The position numbers and the translations under genes were made by a program. 64,000 nt of DNA from Paramecium octaurelia (taxonomy: Eukaryota > Ciliophora > Oligohymenophorea > Peniculida > Parameciidae): the NCBI GenBank assembly GCA_905182995.1, contig CAJJDP010000081.1, positions 349,132 through 413,131 of the forward strand, written 5' to 3'. Shown one piece after another: positions 23,801 to 36,475 of the stretch; position 1 is the stretch's first letter; each line of letters begins with the position of its first letter. The notes beneath the pieces were generated by a model. That model did no database searches. It was not told the DNA's origin and saw only the letters and a list, made by a program, of their open reading frames with translations.

Positions 23801-26287
23801 ATGATTGTTATACCACTTTGATTCTGAAATACATTGGGAAGTTTGAATCCTAATTTTATGTTTATGGGTGACATAAACCCGAAGCGAAAAACCTTAAAAA
23901 CCTTGTTAGATAAAAAGTGTGGAATTTCCACTGAAATGTCTAGTTCATAAAGCATTATGTGATTAAGAAAATCGGGAAGTAAAGGATATGTAAAGTTGCG
24001 AAAAATAATAAAATATTGTTATTACTATTTACCTCTAATCACATGATTAGTTCTTTCATTCCAATATAATTAAAGTCAAGAGTAAGCTCCAACAATAGAA
24101 TTTTTAAAGCAGTAGATAGGGCGTAACCGAGATAAGTTCTAATAATAATAATTAAAGGTTATTTTATTAAAACGCGTTTATTTTACGGCATAACTAGTCA
24201 TGCTCCTTTTGTAAGAAATATTTTTCTCGGTCATAATTGTTAAAATTGTTAGTAAAAGCTATTTATTATGTGATTTATATTGAATGAATGCTCAAAGATA
24301 TAGTTCAATTTGAATTCTATAATAAAAATTTTCTTAATACATAATTAAGCAATATGAAATTAGAATTGCAGTCAAAGATTAGTGAAAAAAAAATGATTAA
24401 GTGTTTCAATTATTTAAAAATAAACCAACATAAGAATGTTAATTATGTTCATTTGACAATACTAAAGGTAGTTATAATATTTTATGAAGAAGAATACTAG
24501 TTTATTTTACTTTCTCATCCTGATTTAGAAGACACGTAATAAACAAAGATTTTGGATAAGTCTCCATTTCTAATTAAGTACGTCATGTTAAAAGTAATTA
24601 GTTACTGTCTGATGAGCTTTTAAAATAGAACAGAAGCACATGACTTTAATAGGGAAGAATTAATCATAAAGGGGCACTAAAAACAATCAAAATTCTGTAA
24701 TTGATTATAGTTCAAGAAGACTTCTCTATAAATTGGAAATAAATGTAGAAATTAATAATCTTTTGAATAGACTTGTTTGTAAATATTGCCTCAGGAATAG
24801 TTAAAATGCTTCAAATTAAATGGTTTGCAATTTATGACTAAAGAAACATTGTTATAACAATTCTGAATTTAAAAGAAAAACTGTTTAACACACAACCGGA
24901 ATACATTATCAGGATATGTCTCTATTTCAAGTATAAGTAAAAGCGGATTCTTATTTCAAAGTATTTTCAAATTTATATTTAGATTTTATAATTTGATATG
25001 ACCTCTTTGATGTAGATATTTTCGATAATTATAAAATTTACCTAATTTGGATATCAAATCATTTTAGGAGTAGATGGACCCTTTAAAATTATATGACTCC
25101 TAGAAAAATTAAATTATATAATTATTATATGACTCCTCTTCTCAGATAATTTTCCAAGCAAAAATTACTAACTTGAATCTAATTATTTACTTGCTAATTG
25201 TTTTATGTATTTAATTTTACCAACACTGAAAATTTTGTTCTATTGAGTTCAATTACAAGAGAATCAAACAAATAATTCATTTAGTTACAATTGAAGCATA
25301 ATAGTGTCTTTATAATTGGTAATAAATTTAAACAACTTACTCTCCACTTTAGTTTTAGAAGCTATCATTCAAACAATTTGAAGATTTTTATCCTGAGAAG
25401 GAAGCAAAGATTATTGTAACTTATTAATAAGGAAACTTTATTAGATATTAAGAGATTATAAAGTACTGTAAGGTAATAAATTGATTTTTAGAATCATTTC
25501 ATAACATTAGGATCCTATTAAGAAAAAGAAGAAATACTAGTTTTAAAATGTAATTTTTCAGGGGTTCACCGATTTCCCCATCAATATTCAATATTTGTTT
25601 AGATGAATTTCTGATAGAGTTCAAATAAAAATGTCATTTAATAAGCATAATTATATTGCTTATGCAGATGACTTATTATTCTGGATAGAACATTCATACG
25701 AAAAGTTTTAAGAAAGTATAAATTGGAACTTGCGAATAAATAAGTCAAAAATCAGCAATTTTTTTACATAAAGAATCAATCAAAAACGACAACTTCTGAA
25801 ATATTAGGCTTTCTAATTTTAACAAAATATTGCTATCATGTTGTTGAGTTAGAGAATGATGGAAAAATCAGAAACCACATTAAAACCTTATCAATTCGAA
25901 AAGCCAAAATATTAATTTGGATTATCGTGAAATAAAAATAAAGGGTGCAATTCTTGTGATTAATTCTTGCTTTATGATTCTAAGAAATTTGTTAATTTTA
26001 TAATCTGAAACAACTGAATAATTGATGCAAGAGCTCCAAAATTTCCAATAATTCATACACAAAGTAACCTATGTGCATAAAATAAATGCGCCTAGTAAAT
26101 AAGCCACATATTTCTGTTACCAATTATTATGTATCTAAGATATAGATCTATTTTAGAAGAATATCTACTCTAAAGTAAGCAGCAACTTAGGATGAAAGAT
26201 TTAGCCAATATAGACATTGATGGAAAAAAATGAATACAAGCAATAATACCTTTTAATTTACGGATAAAAATTTCAATTCTGATAAAT
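23801..26287 (+). mobile_element. Decayed LINE with reverse transcriptase motifs, copy C
   Basis: Plus-strand retrotransposon remnant running into the N gap. Near 23,840-23,900 is FMFMGDINPKRKTLKTLLD, which may be an endonuclease GDxN motif. From about 25,555 the reverse transcriptase is clear. RGSPISPSIFNICLDEFL corresponds to the QGSPLSP region, and NYIAYADDLLFWIEHS (25,648 onward) contains the catalytic YADD. INWNLRINKSKISNF matches the segment after the active site, and SEILGFLILTKYCY with GKIRNHIKTL matches the thumb. These lie in at least three frames, so the element is dead. Whether it belongs to the same family as copies A and B cannot be told, because they lack this region. Confidence 0.75.
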
Positions 26288-27282
26288 NNNNNNNNNNNNN
26301 NNNNNNNNNNNNNNNNNNNNNNNNNNNNNNNNNNNNNNNNNNNNNNNNNNNNNNNNNNNNNNNNNNNNNNNNNNNNNNNNNNNNNNNNNNNNNNNNNNNN
26401 NNNNNNNNNNNNNNNNNNNNNNNNNNNNNNNNNNNNNNNNNNNNNNNNNNNNNNNNNNNNNNNNNNNNNNNNNNNNNNNNNNNNNNNNNNNNNNNNNNNN
26501 NNNNNNNNNNNNNNNNNNNNNNNNNNNNNNNNNNNNNNNNNNNNNNNNNNNNNNNNNNNNNNNNNNNNNNNNNNNNNNNNNNNNNNNNNNNNNNNNNNNN
26601 NNNNNNNNNNNNNNNNNNNNNNNNNNNNNNNNNNNNNNNNNNNNNNNNNNNNNNNNNNNNNNNNNNNNNNNNNNNNNNNNNNNNNNNNNNNNNNNNNNNN
26701 NNNNNNNNNNNNNNNNNNNNNNNNNNNNNNNNNNNNNNNNNNNNNNNNNNNNNNNNNNNNNNNNNNNNNNNNNNNNNNNNNNNNNNNNNNNNNNNNNNNN
26801 NNNNNNNNNNNNNNNNNNNNNNNNNNNNNNNNNNNNNNNNNNNNNNNNNNNNNNNNNNNNNNNNNNNNNNNNNNNNNNNNNNNNNNNNNNNNNNNNNNNN
26901 NNNNNNNNNNNNNNNNNNNNNNNNNNNNNNNNNNNNNNNNNNNNNNNNNNNNNNNNNNNNNNNNNNNNNNNNNNNNNNNNNNNNNNNNNNNNNNNNNNNN
27001 NNNNNNNNNNNNNNNNNNNNNNNNNNNNNNNNNNNNNNNNNNNNNNNNNNNNNNNNNNNNNNNNNNNNNNNNNNNNNNNNNNNNNNNNNNNNNNNNNNNN
27101 NNNNNNNNNNNNNNNNNNNNNNNNNNNNNNNNNNNNNNNNNNNNNNNNNNNNNNNNNNNNNNNNNNNNNNNNNNNNNNNNNNNNNNNNNNNNNNNNNNNN
27201 NNNNNNNNNNNNNNNNNNNNNNNNNNNNNNNNNNNNNNNNNNNNNNNNNNNNNNNNNNNNNNNNNNNNNNNNNNNNNNNNNN
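26288..27282. other. Assembly gap, 995 Ns
   Basis: Run of 995 undetermined bases. It interrupts the 3' part of the copy C LINE on its left side. The long open frame that appears to cross it is meaningless. Confidence 0.99.
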
Positions 27283-27822
27283 ATATAATTATGCTTTCTT
27301 GGTTCTGACCGACTTTATTGTTATTTAAGAAATTTCGACTTCTAAATATCCTAGCAAATTCATTTTGAAAATTTTCTATCAATATAATTGAAGACGATTC
27401 AAAAATTATAAGACTTAAATAGTTCTACATATTGTAATTGGGTTTTGTGTATTTTTATATATGAAATATTAATAAAACTACAATAAGAAAGTATTCAGAC
27501 AAGCTGCGCGCCCAACATCAAATTCTAGAGGATCAAAAGAAAAGCAGGGCATTAACGGAAATTGAGATTTTGGTGATCACACTTTTAAGGTTTTATTCAA
27601 AGCCAGATCGAACATTCAACTAGAATAATAAGAATATGAACACATATAGAAGATATTACTTTAGCGCTGATTGATTAGAAGGAAGAAATTAATACAATCT
27701 TCATTGGAGAATGGACTTAATGGAAACAAGCAAGAAAAATGAAAAATTAAGAAAATCACCTGAAATTATTCATGTTTTAAAGAAGGAGGCATGACTTTTG
27801 AATATTCTAAGCGATATTTATA
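27283..27822 (+). other. Sequence after the gap with one short relic
   Basis: A code-6 frame between TGA codons (about 27,460-27,669) reads YSDKLRAQHQILEDQKKSRA, then LTEIEILVITLLRFYSK. Its composition looks coding, but no family is recognised. The rest is AT-rich and featureless. Confidence 0.3.
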
Positions 27823-29035
27823 GAAAAATATTATCTTTGATATACCAAAAATAAATTAGTTTTGCTTCTCTAATATATGCGTTTATTGAACAATATAAAC
27901 TAGGATCCTAGTTTTTCTATAATTTTTGACATCCAAATGGAATTTTATGTTTCACAACAATCTAACTGATTAGAAAGGTATACCAAAAGAAACATTTATT
28001 TTGTTGAGCAGCATTAATCTAGCTTAATGGCCCACACAATTTTGAATACCCTTTGATGTTTTTCTTAAATAAAGAAAGAAATTAAAGATTTAGAAGCCAC
28101 CCCAAATCATTATTATTAAAAAAATTAATCTAAATTTTTCAGCACATCGATTCTATCCTTCCATCGTCTAAGTTTATCTTTTTTGATTATACAACAATTG
28201 ATGATGATTTTATGTAATTAAATACGAAAGTATGAAATTAATTTACTTTTAATGTTTTATAAAGCTAATAGTATCATAAATTTAGGAATATAAGAAGTAG
28301 TTTTAAATTAAGTCTCTATGATTTTCATATATTTCAAAATTTTATAGGAAATTCAAAGTCTGAATATTATTAACTTCTTTTATATTGCTTGAATATCTTG
28401 AGGAAGTTAATTACAATTAAAACTTGCAATTTGAATAAGATTCAATAGTAAAATCATAAAATAATTAAAATAATTGTGAATAGTAAAATGATTATTTGGA
28501 CCAAAATCACTCTCAATAAATTTATAATTACTCAACCCAGAACAATCAGAACTAAGTTATGATCGAACAAGATAGTTTAATTTATTAAATCACACTCATA
28601 AATTATATCAGAAAATATCATAATTACAATAATCTTCAATTATTGTAATTTTTACACCTTTTTCATAACTGCTCATCATTATTAGAACAATAAAAAGCCT
28701 ATATTTTTTATAGAAGGAATAAGTTTAAGTCCTTTCATTCTGTATGATTTGGAAAGAAAATAAGTTAATCAAATAATAATTGGCTACAATTTTTTTATTA
28801 ATTATTTCTTTTCATATTAGTTTTCTTGCAAACTAATTAAAGATATATGTTGAAAATTATTAATAAATAATAAAATATTCAATTTATATTTTAATATTCC
28901 TCACAAAATCTATATTTCCTAATTCATACTTCTTTAAATGACTTGTCTCAAGCAATAAAATACTCTCCATCATCACTCAAGCGCTAAAATAATAAATCCT
29001 CTCCAAATTGAATAAATTACTCATCTACAACTTGA
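27823..29035 (+). repeat. First copy of a fourth assembly-duplicated block
   Basis: 1,213 bp repeated at 29037-30249 (offset 1214) after the single N at 29036. The content is AT-rich, with no gene recognised. Confidence 0.8.
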
Positions 29036-29036
29036 N

Positions 29037-30249
29037 GAAAAATATTATCTTTGATATACCAAAAATAAATTAGTTTTGCTTCTCTAATATATGCGTTTAT
29101 TGAACAATATAAACTAGGATCCTAGTTTTTCTATAATTTTTGACATCCAAATGGAATTTTATGTTTCACAACAATCTAACTGATTAGAAAGGTATACCAA
29201 AAGAAACATTTATTTTGTTGAGCAGCATTAATCTAGCTTAATGGCCCACACAATTTTGAATACCCTTTGATGTTTTTCTTAAATAAAGAAAGAAATTAAA
29301 GATTTAGAAGCCACCCCAAATCATTATTATTAAAAAAATTAATCTAAATTTTTCAGCACATCGATTCTATCCTTCCATCGTCTAAGTTTATCTTTTTTGA
29401 TTATACAACAATTGATGATGATTTTATGTAATTAAATACGAAAGTATGAAATTAATTTACTTTTAATGTTTTATAAAGCTAATAGTATCATAAATTTAGG
29501 AATATAAGAAGTAGTTTTAAATTAAGTCTCTATGATTTTCATATATTTCAAAATTTTATAGGAAATTCAAAGTCTGAATATTATTAACTTCTTTTATATT
29601 GCTTGAATATCTTGAGGAAGTTAATTACAATTAAAACTTGCAATTTGAATAAGATTCAATAGTAAAATCATAAAATAATTAAAATAATTGTGAATAGTAA
29701 AATGATTATTTGGACCAAAATCACTCTCAATAAATTTATAATTACTCAACCCAGAACAATCAGAACTAAGTTATGATCGAACAAGATAGTTTAATTTATT
29801 AAATCACACTCATAAATTATATCAGAAAATATCATAATTACAATAATCTTCAATTATTGTAATTTTTACACCTTTTTCATAACTGCTCATCATTATTAGA
29901 ACAATAAAAAGCCTATATTTTTTATAGAAGGAATAAGTTTAAGTCCTTTCATTCTGTATGATTTGGAAAGAAAATAAGTTAATCAAATAATAATTGGCTA
30001 CAATTTTTTTATTAATTATTTCTTTTCATATTAGTTTTCTTGCAAACTAATTAAAGATATATGTTGAAAATTATTAATAAATAATAAAATATTCAATTTA
30101 TATTTTAATATTCCTCACAAAATCTATATTTCCTAATTCATACTTCTTTAAATGACTTGTCTCAAGCAATAAAATACTCTCCATCATCACTCAAGCGCTA
30201 AAATAATAAATCCTCTCCAAATTGAATAAATTACTCATCTACAACTTGA
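29037..30249 (+). repeat. Second copy of the 1.21-kb block
   Basis: Identical by eye to 27823-29035; unique sequence resumes at 30250. It has the same single-N, contig-overlap pattern as the other three joins. Confidence 0.8.
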
Positions 30250-30683
30250 TCATTATCTATCTTTTTTATTAAATTGATATACTATAATTGTTAATCACAA
30301 TTAATAAATTTGAATTAATATATTATTATTGGAAAAATACACAACCATCATCACCTTTATTTACAATAATTTATTTAGTAATTTAGTAATTATTAGCTAA
30401 AATAGGTTATTACGAAATCAGTTTAACATAAATTTCATAATTGAATAATCAGATAATCTTGTTCATTACATGCACATATCTTAAATTGTAAAACAGTAGA
30501 TCGTAAATTTGACATACAAATGGATTTATTTTAAGAGTAAAATCTAGTATATTGTTAAAGAAAATTGATGATAATTTATTTATTACTTTGGCAATGATTT
30601 AATTGAAGCATAGGTTCTATTAATCATGATTACAGAATCCTTCATATAACACGAAATCTGGTCAATAATCTAATGTGTATTGA

Positions 30684-31004
30684 GACCTTCAAGCTAAATT
30701 GAAAAAATAAAAGCCACCAATAACCTAAATACAAAAACCAATGTAGAGCACACACAAATTTGAATAATAACAAGTTAAATTGCGAGATCCTTTTTTTTCT
30801 AACCTTAAATAACGAGGAGGGGACTTTATAGGGGATCCAATTTTTGCAGGGTACGAATTAGTTGGTATAAAAGGGTAAGAATAAATAAATCTTTATGGAA
30901 TGTAGATGACAATTATCAGTGGATAAGAATTGGAGATGGTTGGTAAGGGATGAAGATTATAATCTACGAATTTTTTTGACATATTATAGACATTAAAATT
31001 TAAC
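30684..31004 (+). pseudogene. Unassigned coding relic
   Basis: Open frame after TGA 30681 with clear protein-like composition: KPPITQIQKPMQSTHKFEQQ, VKLRDPFFSNLKQRGGDFIG, DPIFAGYELVGIKGQEQ. It then continues better in another frame (NKSLWNVDDNYQWIRIGDGW), implying a frameshift near 30,880. I do not recognise the family. The DNA looks less AT-rich than its surroundings. There is no start codon context, so this is an internal fragment of a dead gene. Confidence 0.4.
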
Positions 31005-33350
31005 GTCCCACATTTAGGATTTATTCGTCTTTGTTTGAGATTTCCAAGTAGTGGAAAGATGCTTAAATCACTTACGCAATTTAAGTATTGACATCAAGAT
31101 AAAGAATTATGTTTACACGAATTAGATCTTATAATAATAATTTTTTTGGCCATTGAAAAAAAATACTATTTAATAATAATATTACTTCTTACATATAATA
31201 ATAAGGTTTTACAAGATGTGAAGTTATTAGACAAGTATTTTTGGAATAGAGGATGCAATTATCGGTGCCACTGGTTGTGTACTCAAATAATCTTACTTTT
31301 TACTGATAGCCTTTCCAAAGGATTGCAAGGCAATAAAATAAATCTTTCTATTCTGTGATTAATATCACTTTTAAGAAAAGATAGTACATAAGGATGATTA
31401 AAGAATATTAATGGAGAGTATAAACATTTATGAATTTATAATCTAAATATTTAAATCAAGTTTATTATCCAAGCGAATAATCAATTGGCAAAGGATTCTT
31501 TAAATCTAAAATAAAATTGTCTTCAAATTGAAGTTGGCTATGCTATTTCCGATTTGACCATAATAGCATTCTACACAAGTCGCTTTCTTGGTAATAGTTT
31601 GATTGAACAGCGTGATTCTTAAAATCTCTTCAGAAATTTGATAATTTTCATTGAATCGAAATAGAAGAATTAAATACGTCTGATAACTTAGATTTAATCG
31701 AAGCAGATGTATGAAAATCAGAAATTAATTAAAATGCTATCAAAATAAACTATTGATAGGCAAAAAGTATTTAGCAAGAATTATTTTATCATTATCGTAA
31801 GCCTATCACTCCATTTTAGTTATTATGAGAAGAGTATTCTGAGAACATTGTTCACTTAGCACCACAACAAGAAATCTTCTGAAATATTTTTTTGACAGGG
31901 ACCAGAGAATTTTGATTAGAGTCTCTCATTGTCTATGAATTATGATGAAAATAATTAATCACTTCTAAAGCTCATTCTCTATTTTTATAATCCATCTTAA
32001 CTTTTAAAGAGAAATCCTTCATAAAAGTCCAATTTAAGAAATTTCATTAGGTTATGTAAAATATTTATCAGTTTTTTTTGCTTCCATTAATTATTTAGCT
32101 GGTAATTTACAAATTGCCGAAAAATGAAGTCTTAATTGAAGGAATTATTTAATTTCTTATTTTAAGAATACAACAATTTTGATATTCCTTTTTTAACTCA
32201 TTCCATACGTTAATCTAATTTAGAATATTCTATAATATTAATCTAATAATTAGGTTTATTTATCTTTTAATTTGAAAGCTAACATTCTAAAACTTATTCT
32301 ATTAATTTAATTTGAACTTAACTGTCAGCAAGCGGGCTTAAGAGGTTTTCTTTCTCAATAATTATCTGCTCTCTTAAGTTTTAATGTGACCAGTTATTTG
32401 AAAATATTATTAATAGATACTTTAATCTTAGACAAGGATTTTTATTCAATCTAGTTTATTGAAAATATAACTTCTACTTTTAAGTAGACCAATCTTTTCT
32501 ATAAATATAATTATAAAACTACATTTTTCACTTGACGAAGTTCCTAAGTATTTATATATCAAAATATTCGACTACATTATTCAATAATAAATTTGATTGT
32601 AGGCCTTCGTCATTTTGAAATATGATTCTTCTAATCTTATCAAACAAATTTATGCGATTTTCCTCCCACCATTTAGAGTCAATTTAACTGACCTAGTGAT
32701 TTTCAAGCATTTAATCTGTCTAAACCATAGAATCTGAAAATTTATACTACGATATTCTTCCTTCGCATATTACTTCTGAACAATGTAATATTATTATTCA
32801 ATCTAAATTTTGCAGAATTCCCAACTGAGTACTCACATTGAGAAATTCTATTTGATAAATTGCTAAAATAATACGATAGTCTAAGAAAGCCCATTATTTA
32901 TTGATTTTTTCAAATGAATGATGTTAAACAATCACCTTTAGTTGCAAATTATTTTGATTCGGATAAGCAAATCAGTTTTTGAGATGATTTGTTTTGACTC
33001 ACTTCAGAAGCTGTTAGAAGAGATCGATACGTTGAAGTATTTGGTTAATAAATTATAATCTTTAGCAGAACCAATCCACCTAATAATTTTCCCACTAATC
33101 AAAAAACTACAATTTGAATTTTAGAATAGAATTTGAGTTCTTAACTAAATGCTAATTTATTTAACTCAATAAGATAAATTTTCATTAAATCAACCAGATT
33201 CTTGGTCATTTTACTTAAATTCTACAATGATATCTTATAATCCTTAATTATGAGACTTGTCAACACCAAAGTTAAAAGTCATTCTCCACTAATGGATTAA
33301 CCATTAGAGTCTTCAGGATAAATACTGAAATGCAATTTCTAATTAATCAG
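31005..33350 (+). other. Gene-poor subtelomeric sequence
   Basis: No intact gene. One code-6 open stretch (31222-31557) includes IFGIEDAIIGATGCVLKQSY but lacks a start and a recognisable domain. The rest is AT-rich without a repeat or RNA gene that I can identify. Confidence 0.35.
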
Positions 33351-33591
33351 GTGTGTAATATGTTTGTGATATTAAAATATGAGTCGTAATTGGGATACAA
33401 AATTAGCATCTTTAAAGATAAAGCTTCTGTAAATATAACATGGGGTTCTTAAATTCATGATAATTAGAGAGGTGCTATTTCTACAGGTACAACCAATGCT
33501 GCTTTAAATAAAGGCTAAGTTACAGTTGTATACAATAAATATAGATTTACTGTCTAATGCACAGTAGATACAAGTGGGAATGAATGTATAT
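33351..33591 (+). pseudogene. Secreted/surface-protein-like fragment
   Basis: Frame starting near an ATG at about 33,360 and ending at TGA near 33,591: YKISIFKDKASVNITWGSQI, then GAISTGTTNAALNKGQVTVV and FTVQCTVDTSGNECI. The Thr/Ser/Gly-rich beta-like pattern, the NIT sequon and paired Cys suggest an extracellular protein, possibly a surface antigen. It is short and isolated, so it is treated as a relic. Confidence 0.3.
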
Positions 33592-34959
33592 GATGTTGTG
33601 ATATAATAAATTTTTGTGCAAATGCAGAAGTTACAGATAATTACAATAGTCATTGTGAATATTATATATATCCTAAAAAATGTATAATAAAATTAGAGAT
33701 GTGGGCTTTGAAAATTAACAAATTTTTGCATCTCCTCTAATCCTTTGCTCAAAATAAAAAGAAATTCATTTACTTCAGGAAAAGCTGTAAATCTATTTGG
33801 TAGGTTATGTGGATAATTCATGCATTTCTCCAATTTTTACAAGGCATATATGCTTTTTATATGTCCTCACCTATTATGAGATTAATCTCATGATTATTTC
33901 CAGCTTATAAATGCTTAGTTGCTGAATATTTCAAAAACTTCAAAATTTCACAAAACTCTATACATTTAAGAAGGGATCCATCGATGGAGCATTCAAAAAT
34001 ATTTGACTCTTTTATTTCTGACATGCTTTTGTATCTCTACTACAACTTGTCAATTTGCTCTAGCACAAGTACTTCATATACTCTCTAATCTAGTGCTTGT
34101 ATAAACAAAATTATGGCTATCTCAACTAGATCATTTTTTAATTTTCATATATGTGGATAAATCCTTATCGAATACGAAGAGCCAATTTTCTTCTATTCCG
34201 CAGAAAAAATAGTGTTTGAACTCCTTGTTCACAGTATTCAAATTGTCTCTCATACAAAATTTCATTAGAAATAGTCCTCTAACCATGCCTATTAGAATTA
34301 ACTATAGTTGACTACATTAAAATTATTACTTTAATAAAACCAAAAATAACTCACAAATAATCTCTCTTCTTCTCACCGATCATCCCCATATTGCCATTAA
34401 CTTTTTAAAGCGCATGGAGTAGTAGTATTCCATACGGATTTAATCTCTCTTGAATTTGTATAGTTCATGCAGTCGAATTTAATGCAAAAAGACACGATTC
34501 AGATTCAAACTTAAGTCAATTTATAGAAACACAATCTGAACTTAGTATAATTACCTCTATACAACAATGGATAAATCATTTATTTAAACCTCTTCGCAAT
34601 AAATTTTTGTGCCAAAAGGTTTGCTTGCCTCAAACAGTTTCATCCTCACCTATAAATGAGCATAATCATTTTTTGCTCTCTAAGACTCTGCAGATGAACC
34701 AGCTGAAATTTTCTCCAAAAATTATATTTCTACGTCCCTTGATGTATGATCACCTATTCATTAGATACTTTATGAAAGATTGAGTTTTGCTTCAATTCCT
34801 TGACTAAACCGATGTAGCCATAAACGATCAAAAAATAAATTCTGAATATTGAAAATCTCAATATCGTAAATAATATTTTTCTCTCCCATTTATGGAACCT
34901 TTCAAGCGAGACTTTATTGATTATTTATCGTATTTAAGTCAAACACTCAATAATTTGAG

Positions 34960-35240
34960 TAAAAGTGAAATACTCAATAAGATCTAAGAAAGTAGGAGTT
35001 AGGAGTCCTAGGTTGGTACAATAAGTGAATAAAATATTTATTTTAGAATTAGCTCATCATATCCCTGAACACACTGAAGGAGATTAAGCAATAAACAGAT
35101 ATTTAATTGAATTAGCTCTAGACTCTATAAGCAAATTTTGGAAATGTAATTGTATGATCAGCTCTGCTATTAATATCTTAGCTATTTATTATCATCTCAA
35201 AGATTTCACCTTGTCAGGTAGAACCTGGAAAAATAGATGA
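34960..35240 (+). pseudogene. Cyclin C-terminal domain relic
   Basis: A code-6 frame ends at TGA 35238-35240 with EGDQAINRYLIELALDSIS, then FWKCNCMISSAINILAIYYH and LKDFTLSGRTWKN. This follows the cyclin C-terminal box: a YL-x-EL-x-L helix, a K/F-x-x-x-PSxIAxxA helix and a following Trp. The usual Pro before Ser is Met here. Upstream (LVQQVNKIFILELAHHIPEH) could be the linker from the N-terminal box, but no N-box or start codon is found. It is therefore a truncated fragment of a mitotic-type cyclin gene. Confidence rests on motif order only. Confidence 0.5.
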
Positions 35241-36475
35241 AATCGTTATCTATTAATATTGAAGTTTCCACTAATTATTTTTGTCTTTGATCGTATTTGA
35301 GATATTTAGAAACCACTATTTTGGTTTAACCCTAAATTTATTAGTTTGTTGAATTAAAAATGTAATATAAATAAATCGACTAATTAGTTTCTGACTCTAA
35401 TAAGAAAAGAAAAAGTCTACTTGTAATTTAAATAAGTGACTGCAATTGTTGCAAGTTATGAATACCTTTGAATATTTCTCTCCATCTTTAGGAAGAATCC
35501 ACTAGGTCTTTGTTACTTATAACTGATATAGCTAAGTGGCGCTTCTATAAACTGTCCTCTTTATTGTTGTAACATTTATGGGGCTGATTTTATCAGGGTA
35601 AATAAAAAAGTCTTTCATTGTTTTATCTAATGTGGATTAGAATGTAGACAAGATCGATATTTACCAGCAACTACTTACTTTCTAGGTTTGATATTGGATA
35701 TTCTTAGAGTTAAATTTTGATGATTTGAGAATTATATCGCAGATTTTAAATGATTTCTGGTCGATACTAAGCTTGTTTGTCTGCAATGATCCAATATTTA
35801 ATTTATCTTTTCAATATATAGAAATCAAAAAATCCACATGAATATTGCTTTCTCGCTTGGTATTTGTTTTAAAATTGAGATTCACAAGCTTAATAATTAG
35901 CCTATGAATCTGAAACTGAAAGCTGTGATTGTTGATCTTATTTTAAAAAAAAGTCTCTTTTTAATAAAATAGAATTTTTCAACTATAAAATTCTAATGCT
36001 ATTATTTTTGATTTTCTTTTGTATGATTCTAATTACTCCAGTTTTCTGGATATTTGTTTTTATTTTTGATCAATTCAAGCCCAACATTACGTGCATACAG
36101 TAAATAAAATGAAATTTAACCTGACAGAAAATAATAATATTTATTCTTTTTTACTGGGATAGGAGGTAATTTCATTTCTACAGATTTCGAAAACCTATTA
36201 AAGTTGTCAGTAAATCTGATCCACTACTTTGAAGTACTTCCTTCTGTCTTTTTCTAAATTAATGATGTTTTGAATTACTTATTGATATAAATTATATGTA
36301 TTGTGAATATATAAGTATAAAATCGTAGTTCATTCAACGATTATAATTTGCATAAACTTCAAAACTTTATAAAGATTGCATTTCTTCCTGACAAATTTAT
36401 GAAAGATAATTTTTTGATTTATAGTATAACACTCAAAATAAAGTAATAGAATTCAATATTTTTTTTTAAAGCAAA
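35241..36475 (+). other. AT-rich sequence upstream of a WD40 gene
   Basis: No recognisable gene; it contains the presumed promoter of the WD40 gene starting at 36476. The T-rich stretch just before the ATG is typical of Paramecium 5' flanks. Confidence 0.35.

Noticed and set aside
26273-27382. 369-residue open frame on the minus strand
   Set aside because: It is almost entirely the N gap; only about 30 residues are real sequence.
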